This document shows positions 10,094-20,807 of a stretch of 64,000 nt of DNA, one piece after another. This stretch comes from Vandiemenella viatica (lineage: Eukaryota > Arthropoda > Insecta > Orthoptera > Morabidae), in contig CM061918.1 in assembly GCA_031002005.1 (NCBI GenBank), positions 38,506,947 through 38,570,946 of the forward strand. The letters are read 5' to 3'. Below the pieces are notes generated by a model. It was given only the letters and a program-made list of their open reading frames with translations. It made no database searches and had not been told where the DNA came from. Position numbers and translations under genes: made by a program. How positions within the stretch are numbered: the stretch's first letter is position 1; every line of letters begins with the position of its first letter.

Positions 10094-11093
10094 NNNNNNN
10101 NNNNNNNNNNNNNNNNNNNNNNNNNNNNNNNNNNNNNNNNNNNNNNNNNNNNNNNNNNNNNNNNNNNNNNNNNNNNNNNNNNNNNNNNNNNNNNNNNNNN
10201 NNNNNNNNNNNNNNNNNNNNNNNNNNNNNNNNNNNNNNNNNNNNNNNNNNNNNNNNNNNNNNNNNNNNNNNNNNNNNNNNNNNNNNNNNNNNNNNNNNNN
10301 NNNNNNNNNNNNNNNNNNNNNNNNNNNNNNNNNNNNNNNNNNNNNNNNNNNNNNNNNNNNNNNNNNNNNNNNNNNNNNNNNNNNNNNNNNNNNNNNNNNN
10401 NNNNNNNNNNNNNNNNNNNNNNNNNNNNNNNNNNNNNNNNNNNNNNNNNNNNNNNNNNNNNNNNNNNNNNNNNNNNNNNNNNNNNNNNNNNNNNNNNNNN
10501 NNNNNNNNNNNNNNNNNNNNNNNNNNNNNNNNNNNNNNNNNNNNNNNNNNNNNNNNNNNNNNNNNNNNNNNNNNNNNNNNNNNNNNNNNNNNNNNNNNNN
10601 NNNNNNNNNNNNNNNNNNNNNNNNNNNNNNNNNNNNNNNNNNNNNNNNNNNNNNNNNNNNNNNNNNNNNNNNNNNNNNNNNNNNNNNNNNNNNNNNNNNN
10701 NNNNNNNNNNNNNNNNNNNNNNNNNNNNNNNNNNNNNNNNNNNNNNNNNNNNNNNNNNNNNNNNNNNNNNNNNNNNNNNNNNNNNNNNNNNNNNNNNNNN
10801 NNNNNNNNNNNNNNNNNNNNNNNNNNNNNNNNNNNNNNNNNNNNNNNNNNNNNNNNNNNNNNNNNNNNNNNNNNNNNNNNNNNNNNNNNNNNNNNNNNNN
10901 NNNNNNNNNNNNNNNNNNNNNNNNNNNNNNNNNNNNNNNNNNNNNNNNNNNNNNNNNNNNNNNNNNNNNNNNNNNNNNNNNNNNNNNNNNNNNNNNNNNN
11001 NNNNNNNNNNNNNNNNNNNNNNNNNNNNNNNNNNNNNNNNNNNNNNNNNNNNNNNNNNNNNNNNNNNNNNNNNNNNNNNNNNNNNNNNNNNNN
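10094..11093. other. assembly gap (1000 N)
   Basis: Exactly 1000 Ns, so probably a placeholder length. It cuts the LINE ORF on its 5' side. Open frames that cross it are artefacts. Confidence 0.99.
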
Positions 11094-11763
11094 TCTCACA
11101 GTACCAGCCAGTATCAATAATGTCGTTTGTTCTTACTCCACACATACTGTGGCGATGTTTGGGAATATAACCTAGGTACTTAGTACACTATCTGAAATAC
11201 CAGATTTATTTGCCCAATCGTTGAAATGTTCACAGCTTTCAGAATGTTTTTGTCGTATTCATGTTGGAAATTATCAAGGATTTCGTTATTTCGTATTCAA
11301 CGAATAAAAAATAATGTATCTGTACTCTGAATTCATGTGCAATCTACAATTATTATATCATGAAGGGGTGGCGGCACGTTTTGTTAGGAGGACACCTCTC
11401 AAAACAGATGGGGCGGACAAAGAAATTAATGGCGGTCGATGGGATTTTTTTTTTCGTGCGGGCCCAAACAGTATAATACATTGCGGCTCCAGGTAGGGTT
11501 GGGATGGCCTGCTGGCTGCGGGGTATATGAAATTCATTCAAGTCAGCGGGCGGGCGGCTTATTCAACATCATATAACGTTAAAACTAGTATCTCGAAAAC
11601 GGCTCGACAGATTCTCATAGAATAAATTTCTCTGCACTGGTAGAAAAATTACTTGTAAATTGATATGCCGTAACACTATTTAAAGATTAAATCTTAATTT
11701 ATATGTTTTAGAACTTTGAACCCACGACCACCTGCCTAAGAGGACTAGGCGAATTTGTGAATA
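11094..11763. other. unassigned DNA after gap
   Basis: I cannot identify LINE sequence here, so the LINE's 5' end is probably inside the gap. No other feature recognised. Confidence 0.4.
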
Positions 11764-12258
11764 AATTTTAACTTTCCATATTTTTTAAATATGTACCAGC
11801 ATTGAAATATTTGAACTATACTGGTATACATGTTTTTGCAGCAACCTAAGCAGTGCACTGTATATATTTACCAACTAGATACACAGATAAACGGTATATT
11901 TCCTCTTCACACACAAACACTATTTGCAAACATTCATACACATTCACCTAGGTACAGATTTGTGCCCCCCAGGGTAGGGTCATAAACGAAATGTCGTCTA
12001 TATCTGAACCCTGGTCTCGCATTCGTGAGGACGCAGAATTTTAACTTTCCATATTTTTTTTTTAAATATGTACAGCATTGAAATATTTGAACTATACTGG
12101 TATACATGTTTTTGCAGCAACCTAAGCAGTGCACTGTATATATTTACCAACTAGATACACAGATAAACGGTATATTTCCTCTTCACACACAAACACTATT
12201 TGCAAAACATTCATACACATTCACCTAGGTACAGATTTGTGCCCCCAGGGTGGGGTCT
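11764..12258. repeat. tandem duplication, ~273-bp period
   Basis: The block starting AATTTTAACTTTCC at 11764 recurs at 12037 and stays near-identical (CTATACTGGTATACATG, GCAGTGCACTGTATATATTT, CACCTAGGTACAGATTTGTG) until about 12258. The first unit also has a ~50-bp 3' part that the second lacks. The high identity indicates a recent duplication or an assembly duplication. Confidence 0.85.
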
Positions 12259-12853
12259 TGCACTGCCTGAAATATTACGTAATCCCGCGACGATCCCGCC
12301 GCGTAGCCTCATTAGCATATTATTCCCATTTATGATCTGAGGCGAACACCTGCGCGCACGTGCGTCCGCTGCGACGGGGGCGGGGGCGGGAATGACCACA
12401 AACTGACCACAAGTTGGCGCCGGCCCGCCTTCGATATGTCACACCACAAGAATGTAATACTAAAGTGAATATTGTACTGTAATTAAGGTTTAAAAAATAA
12501 TAAAGCCATTTAGACGATTTGGTCACACGACACTCATTAGAATACGAATTATGACCCGCACCTGCGTGGCACGTGCGCGGCGGGGGTGGTCCTGAGCTCA
12601 CTCCGGCGTGCATAAGGGAAAAAGTGAGCTCACTCCGGCGTACATAAGAAATACATGGGGAAAAAAGTGAGCTCACTCCGCCCTTAAGGCACTACTTGCC
12701 CGACCAGGGAGAGCAAGAAACTCCTTCGGTTTGGGCGCATACTGGGTCAAAATTTTTACATGAAAATTGTAACTTATCGTAACTGCAGGAGGCTGTCGGC
12801 GACCTTGATGTTTCCTTCACGACCAAGAAACACTTTTAACACCATCCACCAAC
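12259..12853. other. GC-rich spacer with three GAGCTCACTCCG repeats
   Basis: Mixed composition. Three direct copies of a ~17-bp motif containing GAGCTCACTCCGGCG start at 12592, 12624 and 12667. No gene recognised. Confidence 0.5.
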
Positions 12854-13527
12854 TGACGTGTTGTCAGATTCTTCGTGGTTTAATTAATGTGATAATTAAG
12901 TAGTCCACAATGTACTTCAGCTTAAACTTTCGTTTATTTCCAGACAACACGTCAACGATATTGTTTACATGCACAGATACAATCCAGAGATACTACTAAC
13001 GTAGTCCTTGGCAGTTGCAAAGTGAATCTATATAAACAACTACTGTCCTTCTGCTGATTTCTTTATATAGGCTCTATCGAAATTTCTAGAACTCTTCAAA
13101 AGCTTCCGCCAGATATTTCTCGAACATTAACAATTACTCAAACAATTGAAACATATTATAAACAATCAGAATTATACATAATCATTTAACATCATAACAA
13201 AACGGTCAGAAGTGGAAATTAAAGATACTTAAACACAAAATTATTTACAGAAAACATTTTAAACTGTAGAAAATTATCTTTTAGACATCGTAACTTGCAT
13301 TAATACTTGGAATTACCAACATTTAAGCAATTCTCTTGGACAATTCAGTTCTCAAACATATTAAATGGTCTTTAAATAATTTCTTTTCATAAAACAAAGT
13401 CTATATACACTGATTTACAGTAATTGTGAAACAAACATACCAGATCATATTCAAGCAAACTTTAGCTCACTACAAATACTTCATAAAATACAAGTCTATT
13501 TAAGGTTCAGGTATGAGGGCTGTTACA
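12854..13527 (-). mobile_element. LTR-like repeat (copy 1)
   Basis: On the minus strand the block starts TGTAACAGCCCTC and contains a TATA-like box (CCTATATAAAG) and a poly(A)-signal-like AATAAA in GGAAATAAACG. It may end ACACGTCA (TG...CA). A diverged direct relative is at 18438-19163. Such architecture suggests a solo LTR or the LTR of a truncated element. I found no gag/pol or 5-bp duplication. Confidence 0.5.
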
Positions 13528-13813
13528 GTGTGTTCACTCGTGGAGACACGTGAAGAAAACACTACGCCAAATGATGTCCCGACCAAAACGCGGCCCCCAC
13601 GTTTCTTTGTAGTCCGCATACACACACACGTGAGTACTGTGCGGGGTCTCGCCTACAATGCCTCCTCGCTACAGCTTGTGCTCTCCCAGCCTTCGGGCGC
13701 GCCATCTCTACCTGCGTCAAACAAACAAAAGACACAGCCACGGGCCGGCAACTTGTCGCCAGACAGGAATTCGTCACCTTCCCCCGTCTCACTAAACGGC
13801 TAGATGAAATGTC
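13528..13813. other. GC-rich unassigned segment
   Basis: Open on both strands because of its base composition. No domain recognised. Confidence 0.4.
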
Positions 13814-13816
13814 TTA

Positions 13817-14180
13817 AGGCCCGTTCCCACGATCCCTTGTAACGAAGGCGAGACGGGACGGGACGGTGCGAATACTCAACAACACGCCATGGGAACAGTG
13901 CCGCCTCTGCTAGCGGAGACGAGACGCAGCTACCCACTCTGAGTCGGTAAACATCACAGGCGTGTGTAGCGGTGCGCTGTTGCCATCGGTCTGCAGCAGC
14001 TGTGCGCACCCCTTCTGTTGCTGTAAAGTGCTCTGTGCCAAACGACACTAGGCAACGTGGTGCAGAGTTGGCGGCAAGGTAAGCTAGGACTAACCTGCGG
14101 CCCGCAGTCGTCCCTACACTTCGGCTAATGAGGTCCCGTCTCGTCTCGCCTTCGTTACAAGGGATCGTGGGAATGCGCCT
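13817..14180 (+). mobile_element. AGGCGC MITE, TTA target duplication (copy 1)
   Basis: 364-bp element. Its termini are inverted repeats of about 45 bp sharing TTCCCACGATCCCTTGTAAC and GAAGGCGAGACG. TTA at 13814-13816 and at 14181-14183. Sister at 43407-43765, partial copy at 63802-64000. Internal frames (for example TEHFTATEGVRTAAA) recur only because the DNA is conserved between copies. The TWA duplication points to PIF/Harbinger mobilisation. Confidence 0.85.
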
Positions 14181-14183
14181 TTA

Positions 14184-15141
14184 TAAATATATGGATAAGC
14201 AAAGAAACATTAATGACAGCAGATGCTGGACATTACAATAGTTTAAAAAAACTAAATATATCTAAACAGTTAATATACACAAATAACTACCAGAAATACT
14301 TTACACCTTAGAAGCTTGATGGACAGAAGGCTCAAGCAGTCCTGTCCATCCTGTCAGTTTTCAGATACAGTGCCTTGTGCGTGGACGATGTCGGTAATGA
14401 GGCGAGAAGGCTCCGAGGAATCCAATTTTCAACTCGCTCAGCAGCAATTTGTGGAGCAGTCTGGGCCAATTAGACAAGCAGTCGGGGCGAGGCTTGGCAC
14501 TACTCTCCCGTCTGCATATACTCGTCAGCTTCGGGGATGAACTAATTTTATATTCCTTTTAACCCTGGAGCTTGAATTCTCGTCTAGATTCCGGTTTTCC
14601 AAGTTTTCTCGAAATTGCTCAGAGTGAAGGCCGGAATAGTTCCTTCAAAAGACTGAAACGCATGTATGTACTTCACGCCAGGCTGAAGTATGGTCGTACA
14701 TATGGATATATTGTATTATTTATGATAAATTTTATAAATGCAAACATTAAAAATGTTTTATTGGAGAATCCTAGACAGGCGGGCGGTGGTAGACACGATA
14801 GCAAATAGTTGTTGTAAAACAATAGAGGTGAAAAATGGCTGAGGCGAGAGATGAACCGTAAAAAAAGAAGTCTTGTTGAACTGTTGGGATTTTAAGTTGT
14901 CAGAAAAACGGATATAACAGATATTGCAAAGACTGCAGCCGAGAAAGGTTACAGAATTGTATATAAAGATATAATTAATGAAGTGTAATTAATGTATGTA
15001 CGGATGTAAAATAAAATGTGCTTTCAAGTGAATTTCGGAGTCGTTAGTATTGGTTAGAATGTTGAATGGTCTATTGAAGTAAAGGAGAAAACAGGTTGAG
15101 TTTATTTTTCTTGAGGCAAACGGAACGGAGATTCTACGAGA
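14184..15141. other. unassigned DNA with a degenerate SINE-like stretch
   Basis: Around 14583-14660, CCGGTTTTCCAAGTTTTC and GGCCGGAATAGTTCCTTCAAAAG resemble a badly decayed SINE family 1 body. The rest is AT-rich with no assignment. Confidence 0.4.
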
Positions 15142-15608
15142 ACCGTGGCGTCCCAGTTTGACGTTACATTCTTATATAACTCGACGAGGCAAATCGAAAG
15201 TGAAGAGTAAAATTTTTCTGTATCGCGCTTAGTTCTCGAGATATACCGTCTCAAAATTGAGGTGGCTAGGTTGAAATCTAGCCTAGACTGAAAATATTCG
15301 CCAGAGCCACAAGGAACCACACCTTGGATATGCATAAAGGGTGTTTTCTTTCCTTCCTACCTGTTGTTGGGGTTAGGTTGAAATGCAGACTGGAGCAGAA
15401 GAAAAACGTCACCATAGACACAAGATATCGACTGTCAAAAATTGGTAATAGTATACTCTATCAAAAATTGTTAATAGTATACTATTACCAATTTTTGACA
15501 GTCGATATCTCGAGAACTAAATGAAATATCGAAATATTTCATTCCTCACTTTCGATTTGTCTCGTCGAGTTACATAAGAATCTATCATCAAGTTGCGGTG
15601 CCATTATG
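15142..15608. mobile_element. fold-back MITE with CTCGACGAG arms (copy 1)
   Basis: The left arm (CGTGGCGTCCCAG..., ACTCGACGAGGCAAATCGAA, TTAGTTCTCGAGATAT) is mirrored by the right arm (ATATCTCGAGAACTAA, TTCGATTTGTCTCGTCGAG, TTGCGGTGCCAT), about 100 bp each. A separate perfect 33-bp palindrome (15424-15456 with 15477-15509) sits near the centre. Relatives at 41464-41870 and 51665-52247. No coding potential. Confidence 0.75.
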
Positions 15609-16012
15609 ATAGAGCTGTCAAAGAAAGAATTACTTAAAAAATATTTATAATGGAAGGACCTACATCAGACGTTGTCTAAAATACACATGCAGAATGTTCT
15701 TCTGCTAAAAGGAATCAAAGAAACTGATAAACATAAAAGTAGAATAGATTGTAATTATAACGACATTTGGGTCGGTGTAGCATACTGTGGTATGTGATTA
15801 AGTTAACTAAATAAAGGTTGAGTTAAAGTAAAACGCTTTCTAGCAGAGGTAAATCGTTATGAGGTCATGCAGAATTTCTTCCCGCTCCTCGCCCTCATAC
15901 CTTTCCCGCCTCTAATAACCTTGACATCGAGGAGGTATAAAATCATAAGCAAAACTGAAGTCGATATTCAGCAGCGGCGTTAGGTATTAGGCTTGCCATG
16001 ACGACACTGTTA
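15609..16012. other. unassigned DNA with SINE tail fragment
   Basis: At about 15880-15960, CCTTTCCCGCCTCTAATAACC and a GACATCGAGGAGG phrase match the 3' part of SINE family 1. The rest is unassigned. Confidence 0.45.
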
Positions 16013-16015
16013 TAA

Positions 16016-16359
16016 GGGATTTTCATAAACCATGTAGCTCCATTTTGACCTCCTGTGAACCCCCCCCCCCTCCACCTAGCATGTAGCTTTTTCCTCCTAT
16101 TGATTCCAGAAGATATTTTGTACTGTTTTCTCTTGTCACACTATCGTAAATTACGTGAGGGGTTAATTAAATGGCGGAAATAAATATTGACATGCTGTTG
16201 TGTGTTCTGTACCTCATTTTAACTGTGACAAATAATATAAATGGAAAGCTATGTTTCCTGGCTCAGAAACCCACTCCCTTCCCCACGTAGCCAGCGTACC
16301 TTTCCAGCCACCCCCCCCCCCTTTTCCTAGACCGAGACATGTAGTTTATGGACGCTCCC
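16016..16359 (+). mobile_element. GGGAGCG poly-C MITE, TAA target duplication (copy 4)
   Basis: 344-bp copy with a degenerate left end (GGGATTTTCATAAACC) and an intact right end (GTTTATGGACGCTCCC on the inverse strand). TAA at 16013-16015 and 16360-16362. Core and poly-C blocks as in sisters. Confidence 0.75.
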
Positions 16360-16362
16360 TAA

Positions 16363-16911
16363 TGACAGTAAAAAGGGAACACGGAATGAAAAACTCATGC
16401 AAGAACCGATTCACTCTCGATTCTCATAGTCAGTTCTCAGTCGCAATAGCAAGATCAGCCATCGACGGAAGGTGTTCGCTGGATGACATCAGCCAAGGAG
16501 CAAGATGGAAGAAATCTGGTTAAACCGTTGGTTTGGAATGATTTTAGTTCGAGTTGAATTTAGTGTGACGAGCTAGTAGATCAAATAATATTCTCGCTAG
16601 TCGTTTATCCTTCAGTAATTGAGTCTACGTTTCTGTAGAGACAACATCTGCGTGTTTGTGCTTGTCGATTGTACCATTGTAAAAGTTGTGGAGCTGACAG
16701 AATAGTAGCTTATACCTGTCGTGTGTTGTTAATAAACGTATGTATTTAAGCATCAAACTGCCTATATCCATGGTCATCCTATAAAATTTCTAGCACATGT
16801 CCCGACGACACATGTAATTTATTTTAATATTTGCTCTTTAAATACAGCATTTAGCCAATATAGTACAATATTTGAGTAAACAGTATTGTTTGAGATACAG
16901 TTCGTTAAAAA
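16363..16911. other. unassigned DNA
   Basis: No gene or repeat recognised before the CAA array. Confidence 0.4.
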
Positions 16912-17054
16912 AAAACAACAAAAACTGCTACAACAACTTCTACTACTACTAAAACAACAACAACAACTACTACAACAACAACAACTACAACAACAACAAC
17001 TGCAACAACAACAACAACTACTACAACAACAACAACTACCACAACTGCAACTGC

Positions 17055-17089
<35 letters not shown>

Positions 17090-17339
17090 CTACCACAACT
17101 GCAACTGCAACAACAACAACAACTACTACTACCACAACTGGAACTGAAACAACAACAACTACTACCACAACTGCAACTGCAACTACAACAACAACAACTA
17201 CAACAACTGCAACTACAACAACAACAACTACAACAACTGCAACAACAACAACTACTACTACAACTGCAACTACTACAACAACAACTGCAACAACAACAAC
17301 AACAACTGCAACAACAACAACAGCAACAACAACTGCTGC

Positions 17340-17374
<35 letters not shown>

Positions 17375-17632
17375 CTGCTACAACAACAACAACAGCAACA
17401 ACCGCAACAACTACAACTGCAACAACCGCAACAACAACAACTGCAACAACAACAACAACAACTGCAACAACAACAACAACAACTGCAGCAGCAACAACAA
17501 CAACAACTGCAACAACAACAACTGCAACAATAACAACTGCAACAACAACAACTGCAACAACAACAACAACAACAACTACTACTACTACAACAACAACAAC
17601 AACAACAAACTACTACTACTACTACTACTACT
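16912..17632. repeat. CAA-rich trinucleotide array
   Basis: About 720 bp almost entirely of CAA triplets punctuated by CTA, CTG and GCA, ending in (CTA)n. The pattern is roughly ACAACAACAACTGC/TAC. Triplet periodicity keeps all frames open, giving poly-Gln/Leu on plus and poly-Cys/Ser or poly-Val frames on minus. These are not genes. Confidence 0.95.
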
Positions 17633-17635
17633 TTG

Positions 17636-17800
17636 TCTGGTGGCTTGTTGATTAAGGTACCTGACACGAGATCGAAAGGTTCTCATTTCGAATCCGCGCT
17701 CTCTGCTGCGATTTTGAAAGGCTTCACCTCTAGCAGAGTCCACTGCCGAACTAGGCTGGGTGGCTACAACAGAAGCGATTTGCGCAGCCGGTAAGAAAAT
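17636..17800 (+). mobile_element. tRNA-like SINE remnant, family 2-like
   Basis: A tRNA-like head (TCTGGTGGCTTGTTGATTAA) is followed by GATCGAAAGGTTCTCATTTC and GAATCC, matching the inverse of the tRNA-like heads at 46801-46972 and 57325-57490. It directly follows the CAA array. The body is not shared, so family membership is tentative. Confidence 0.45.
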
Positions 17801-18038
17801 CTGTCAACCTGACCCTGAAAGCACCACAAGAAATTGTTATTACAATAGTCGTCTACTTGTGGAGCTTTAGAAACTGGTTTCCCAGGCTCTGGGGTGGAAA
17901 TTTCCTTAATCTTATTTATTGCGGTGTTACGAGAAACTTCCAGAAAACAATTTTTTTAAATTTGATATTCGATTTTAAGCTAAACCAGAAAATTTGTAAC
18001 TTTTAAATCTGCAATTCCCTTTTTTATAAAATTTACTC

Positions 18039-18217
18039 TGTTCACTCCCAAGTGGCGGATCAAAGTCATTTTTTCCTTGCCCGTCTCCTCCCTTCCTACC
18101 TCTCCACTGACCGCTGTGTCCAGGTTAGCGTGTGATGAATATCCCTTTGTATGTAGGGGTAAGAGCAGAGGAGTGGGGATAGAGCAGACTGACCTTGAAC
18201 CGCCTCTGTTAAGTGAA
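18039..18217 (+). repeat. GTTCACT-type inverted-repeat element (copy 3)
   Basis: About 178 bp. The left end GTTCACT-n7-GGCGG and the inverted right end GTTCACT-n7-GGCGG are exact in these blocks, the clearest of the three copies. TCAAAGTCA/TCAAGGTCA follows on each side. No clean target duplication was seen. Confidence 0.7.
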
Positions 18218-18437
18218 CGAGTGTGACGGACGGACAGACAGTGCAGCAGGGTTTAGTTCCAATTGCGATACGGAACGTTAAAAGAAATCCAGTGCGCAAT
18301 TGCCAAGCTGACCAGATATAAACCCAGGACCACGCCGGATGCGAGTTCAATACTTCGAACTCAGAAAACGGCTACAATAGAATTGGCGACACCGAAAACA
18401 CTCCGGTAGAAGGATGTCGCTTATTCATTAACCCTGT

Positions 18438-19163
18438 TGTAAAAGCCCTCAAACCTAAAATTAAATGTAATTGTATTTTATAAAGTATTGGTAGTAAGCT
18501 AAACTTTGGTTGAATATGATCTGGTATGTTTGTTTTGCAGTTTCCTGTAAATCAGTGTATATAGACTTTATACTATGAAAAGAAATTATTTAGAGGCCAT
18601 TTAATATGTTTAAAAACAGAATTGTGCAAGAGAATTGCTTAAATGTTCGTAATTCCAAGTATTAATACAAGTTACGATGTCCAAAGGACAATTTGCTACA
18701 GTTTAAAATGATTTCTGTGAATAATTTTGTGTTTAAGTATCTTTAATTCCCATTTCTGACCATTTTGTATTGATTGTAAATGTTTTAGTATCAATTCTGA
18801 TTGTTTTTAATATGTTTCAATTTTTTAAGCATTGTTAATATTCGAGAAATATCTGGCGGAAGCTTTTGAAGTGTTCTAGAAATTTCGGTAGAGTTTATAT
18901 AAAGCACTCGTCCAAGACATAGAGTCAGTTTAGTTTTTCGGCAAAGTTTTTCACCAACTCAGTTTGCGACGGCCGGGAACTGTATTATCTGTGGAAGAAG
19001 TGTTGTACGTAACCTCTGGATTGTATCTGCATGTAAACAGAATCGTTGATGTCATGTTTTCTTCGTGGATAAAAACAAATGTTAAACTGAACTTTATGGT
19101 GCACTGTTTATTTATCTTATTAATTAAACCACCATCAAAGTTAGTAGTTCGTATACATTGTGG
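18438..19163 (+). mobile_element. LTR-like repeat (copy 2)
   Basis: Starts TGTAAAAGCCCTC and runs parallel to the minus strand of 12854-13527 through GAATATGATCTGG, ATATCTGGCGGAAGCTTTTG, a TATATAAA box and GGATTGTATCTGCATGTAAAC. Divergence increases towards the end, so the 3' edge is approximate. No internal retrotransposon domain is adjacent. Confidence 0.5.
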
Positions 19164-20039
19164 GCCTTAACTGGCGAGCTGTTCAGTACGTAGCGACGAT
19201 CCAACAAAATAACGCCCCCCGTCAGAGGTTAATGAGGTAACTTTGCGGTACAACTCCGCGCCTGCAGTCATTACCGATGCCCACGCCTCAGTCGAACTTC
19301 AAACAGGGGAGACGTGCTATTTATAGCGAGCCAAATATACCGTTAATATCGCCGTGTATCCTATTAATTAAATCTCTCCGTCCCAGAGTAGCGCTTCCGC
19401 AAACAGCTGTTCCGCGTAATACAAATCAACACAAATTACTGGGGCGTCGGGATAGGCGTTCCAAGTAAGGGACAGTGTGGACTATGGAGTGCCGGAAACA
19501 ATAACAACCCACAGTGAGGGAGTTGGACACAGGTTTTATATCGCACCGACGCGACGTCTACATGCTGACTTTTGTGATTACTGTTGCCACACTTTTTTGA
19601 AACAATAAGAGTGCATCTGTGTTTTGGGATGGCAAAAATATACAGTAGTACACTGTATAGACAAAGAGTACGTTTATTTGTATTTTTCATTGCTATTTGA
19701 CACATTCAACAAATACTTATTCTTCTTAAACCATTCCACAGCATCTGTGCAGTCTATATTCAAATCAAAATGGATGATGAGCACATACTTTGCTGTGTTG
19801 AGCGAATATTTGTTTCTTTAATATCTCAATTTTGCATTCACAACAGGAAAAAAAATTGTAGTTTAAAAAACTAAAATCACGCTTTCGTAGTAATGTGAAC
19901 TAAACGGTTAAAAATAATATTTAAATATAAACATTTTGTTTAACAGTGATAGGATGTCCCACCTAGGCCACAAAGACGATTCGGAAAGTGGGTGAAAATG
20001 AGCCACATCTTTCATAAGACGGTTAAATCACTTTAGTGT
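19164..20039. other. unassigned DNA
   Basis: The first ~100 bases are GC-richer (TGGCGAGCTGTTCAG), conceivably a primer-binding region after the LTR-like repeat, but unsupported. The rest is AT-rich with no assignment. Confidence 0.35.
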
Positions 20040-20755
20040 TTTTACTGTCAAAGTAATGAGATTACCAAGACATAGATATGAAATTATTGGATTGTCATCG
20101 GTTCTTAATGCATGTACAAAATTTCAGACAATTCGGACTTTTTGAAGTGGGTGAAAATTGAAATGAAATTTTCCATTACATTCAACCACTTTTAAGTTGT
20201 TTCTGACAACGTGGTGAGAGTGAAATTATTGAATTTTTATCGGTTCTTAATAAGTGTGCAAAATTTCAAACGATTCGGACGTCAGGAAGCGTGTAAACAC
20301 TGAAATGAAAGATTCCATTACATGCAACAATTTTTCTATTGTTACCGTCAGAGTAACGAGAATAGCAGGACGTTGCTAAGAGACTACTGTATTGTCAACG
20401 GTTCTTAAAACGTGTGCAAAATTTTTATGTTTTTACTGTCAACGTAATCAGAATATCAAGACATAGCTATGAAATTATTGAATTGTAATCAGTTATCAAT
20501 ACATGAGCAAAATTTCAAACAATTCGGACATCTGGAATTGGGTTAAAATTAAATTGCAAAATTCCACGACATTCAACCATTTTTCTGTTGTTATTGTCAA
20601 AGTAATGAGAATAGCAGGATATAGCTATGAAATTATTGTATTGTCACCGGTTCTTAATATGTGTGCCAAATTTCAAACAGCTCGGACATCTGGAAGTGGG
20701 TCAAAATGGAGTTGTAAAATTCCGTTACATTCATTCATACATACATACATACATA
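20040..20755. repeat. ~150-160-bp tandem units ending in (TACA)n
   Basis: The phrase AAATTTCAAAC..TTCGGAC recurs near 20119, 20261, 20513 and 20671. Each is preceded by a TCGGTTCTTAA-type phrase and followed by an ATTCCATTACATTCAACCA-type phrase; one unit near 20420 is internally deleted. The block ends in CATACATACATACATAC. It resembles iterated tails of retroelement 3' ends, but I cannot name the family. Confidence 0.7.
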
Positions 20756-20807
20756 CAAGTCAAGCTAATATAAAGCGTGTAAAAAAAATAAAATAAAAAA
20801 TAAAATT

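Noticed and set aside
9934..11145. Frames of 340-400 codons across the first N gap, and similar ones across 49427-50426
   Set aside because: Ns are translated as unknown residues; the frames are assembly artefacts.
13562..14048. Recurrent peptide TEHFTATEGVRTAAA as a conserved protein
   Set aside because: It recurs at 43568-43783 and 63796-63978 only because the AGGCGC MITE DNA is conserved, and it appears on whichever strand the MITE lies.
16819..17667. Long poly-Gln/Leu (plus) and poly-Cys/Ser or poly-Val (minus) frames
   Set aside because: They are translations of a CAA triplet array that has no stop codon in most frames; no start context or flanking coding sequence.
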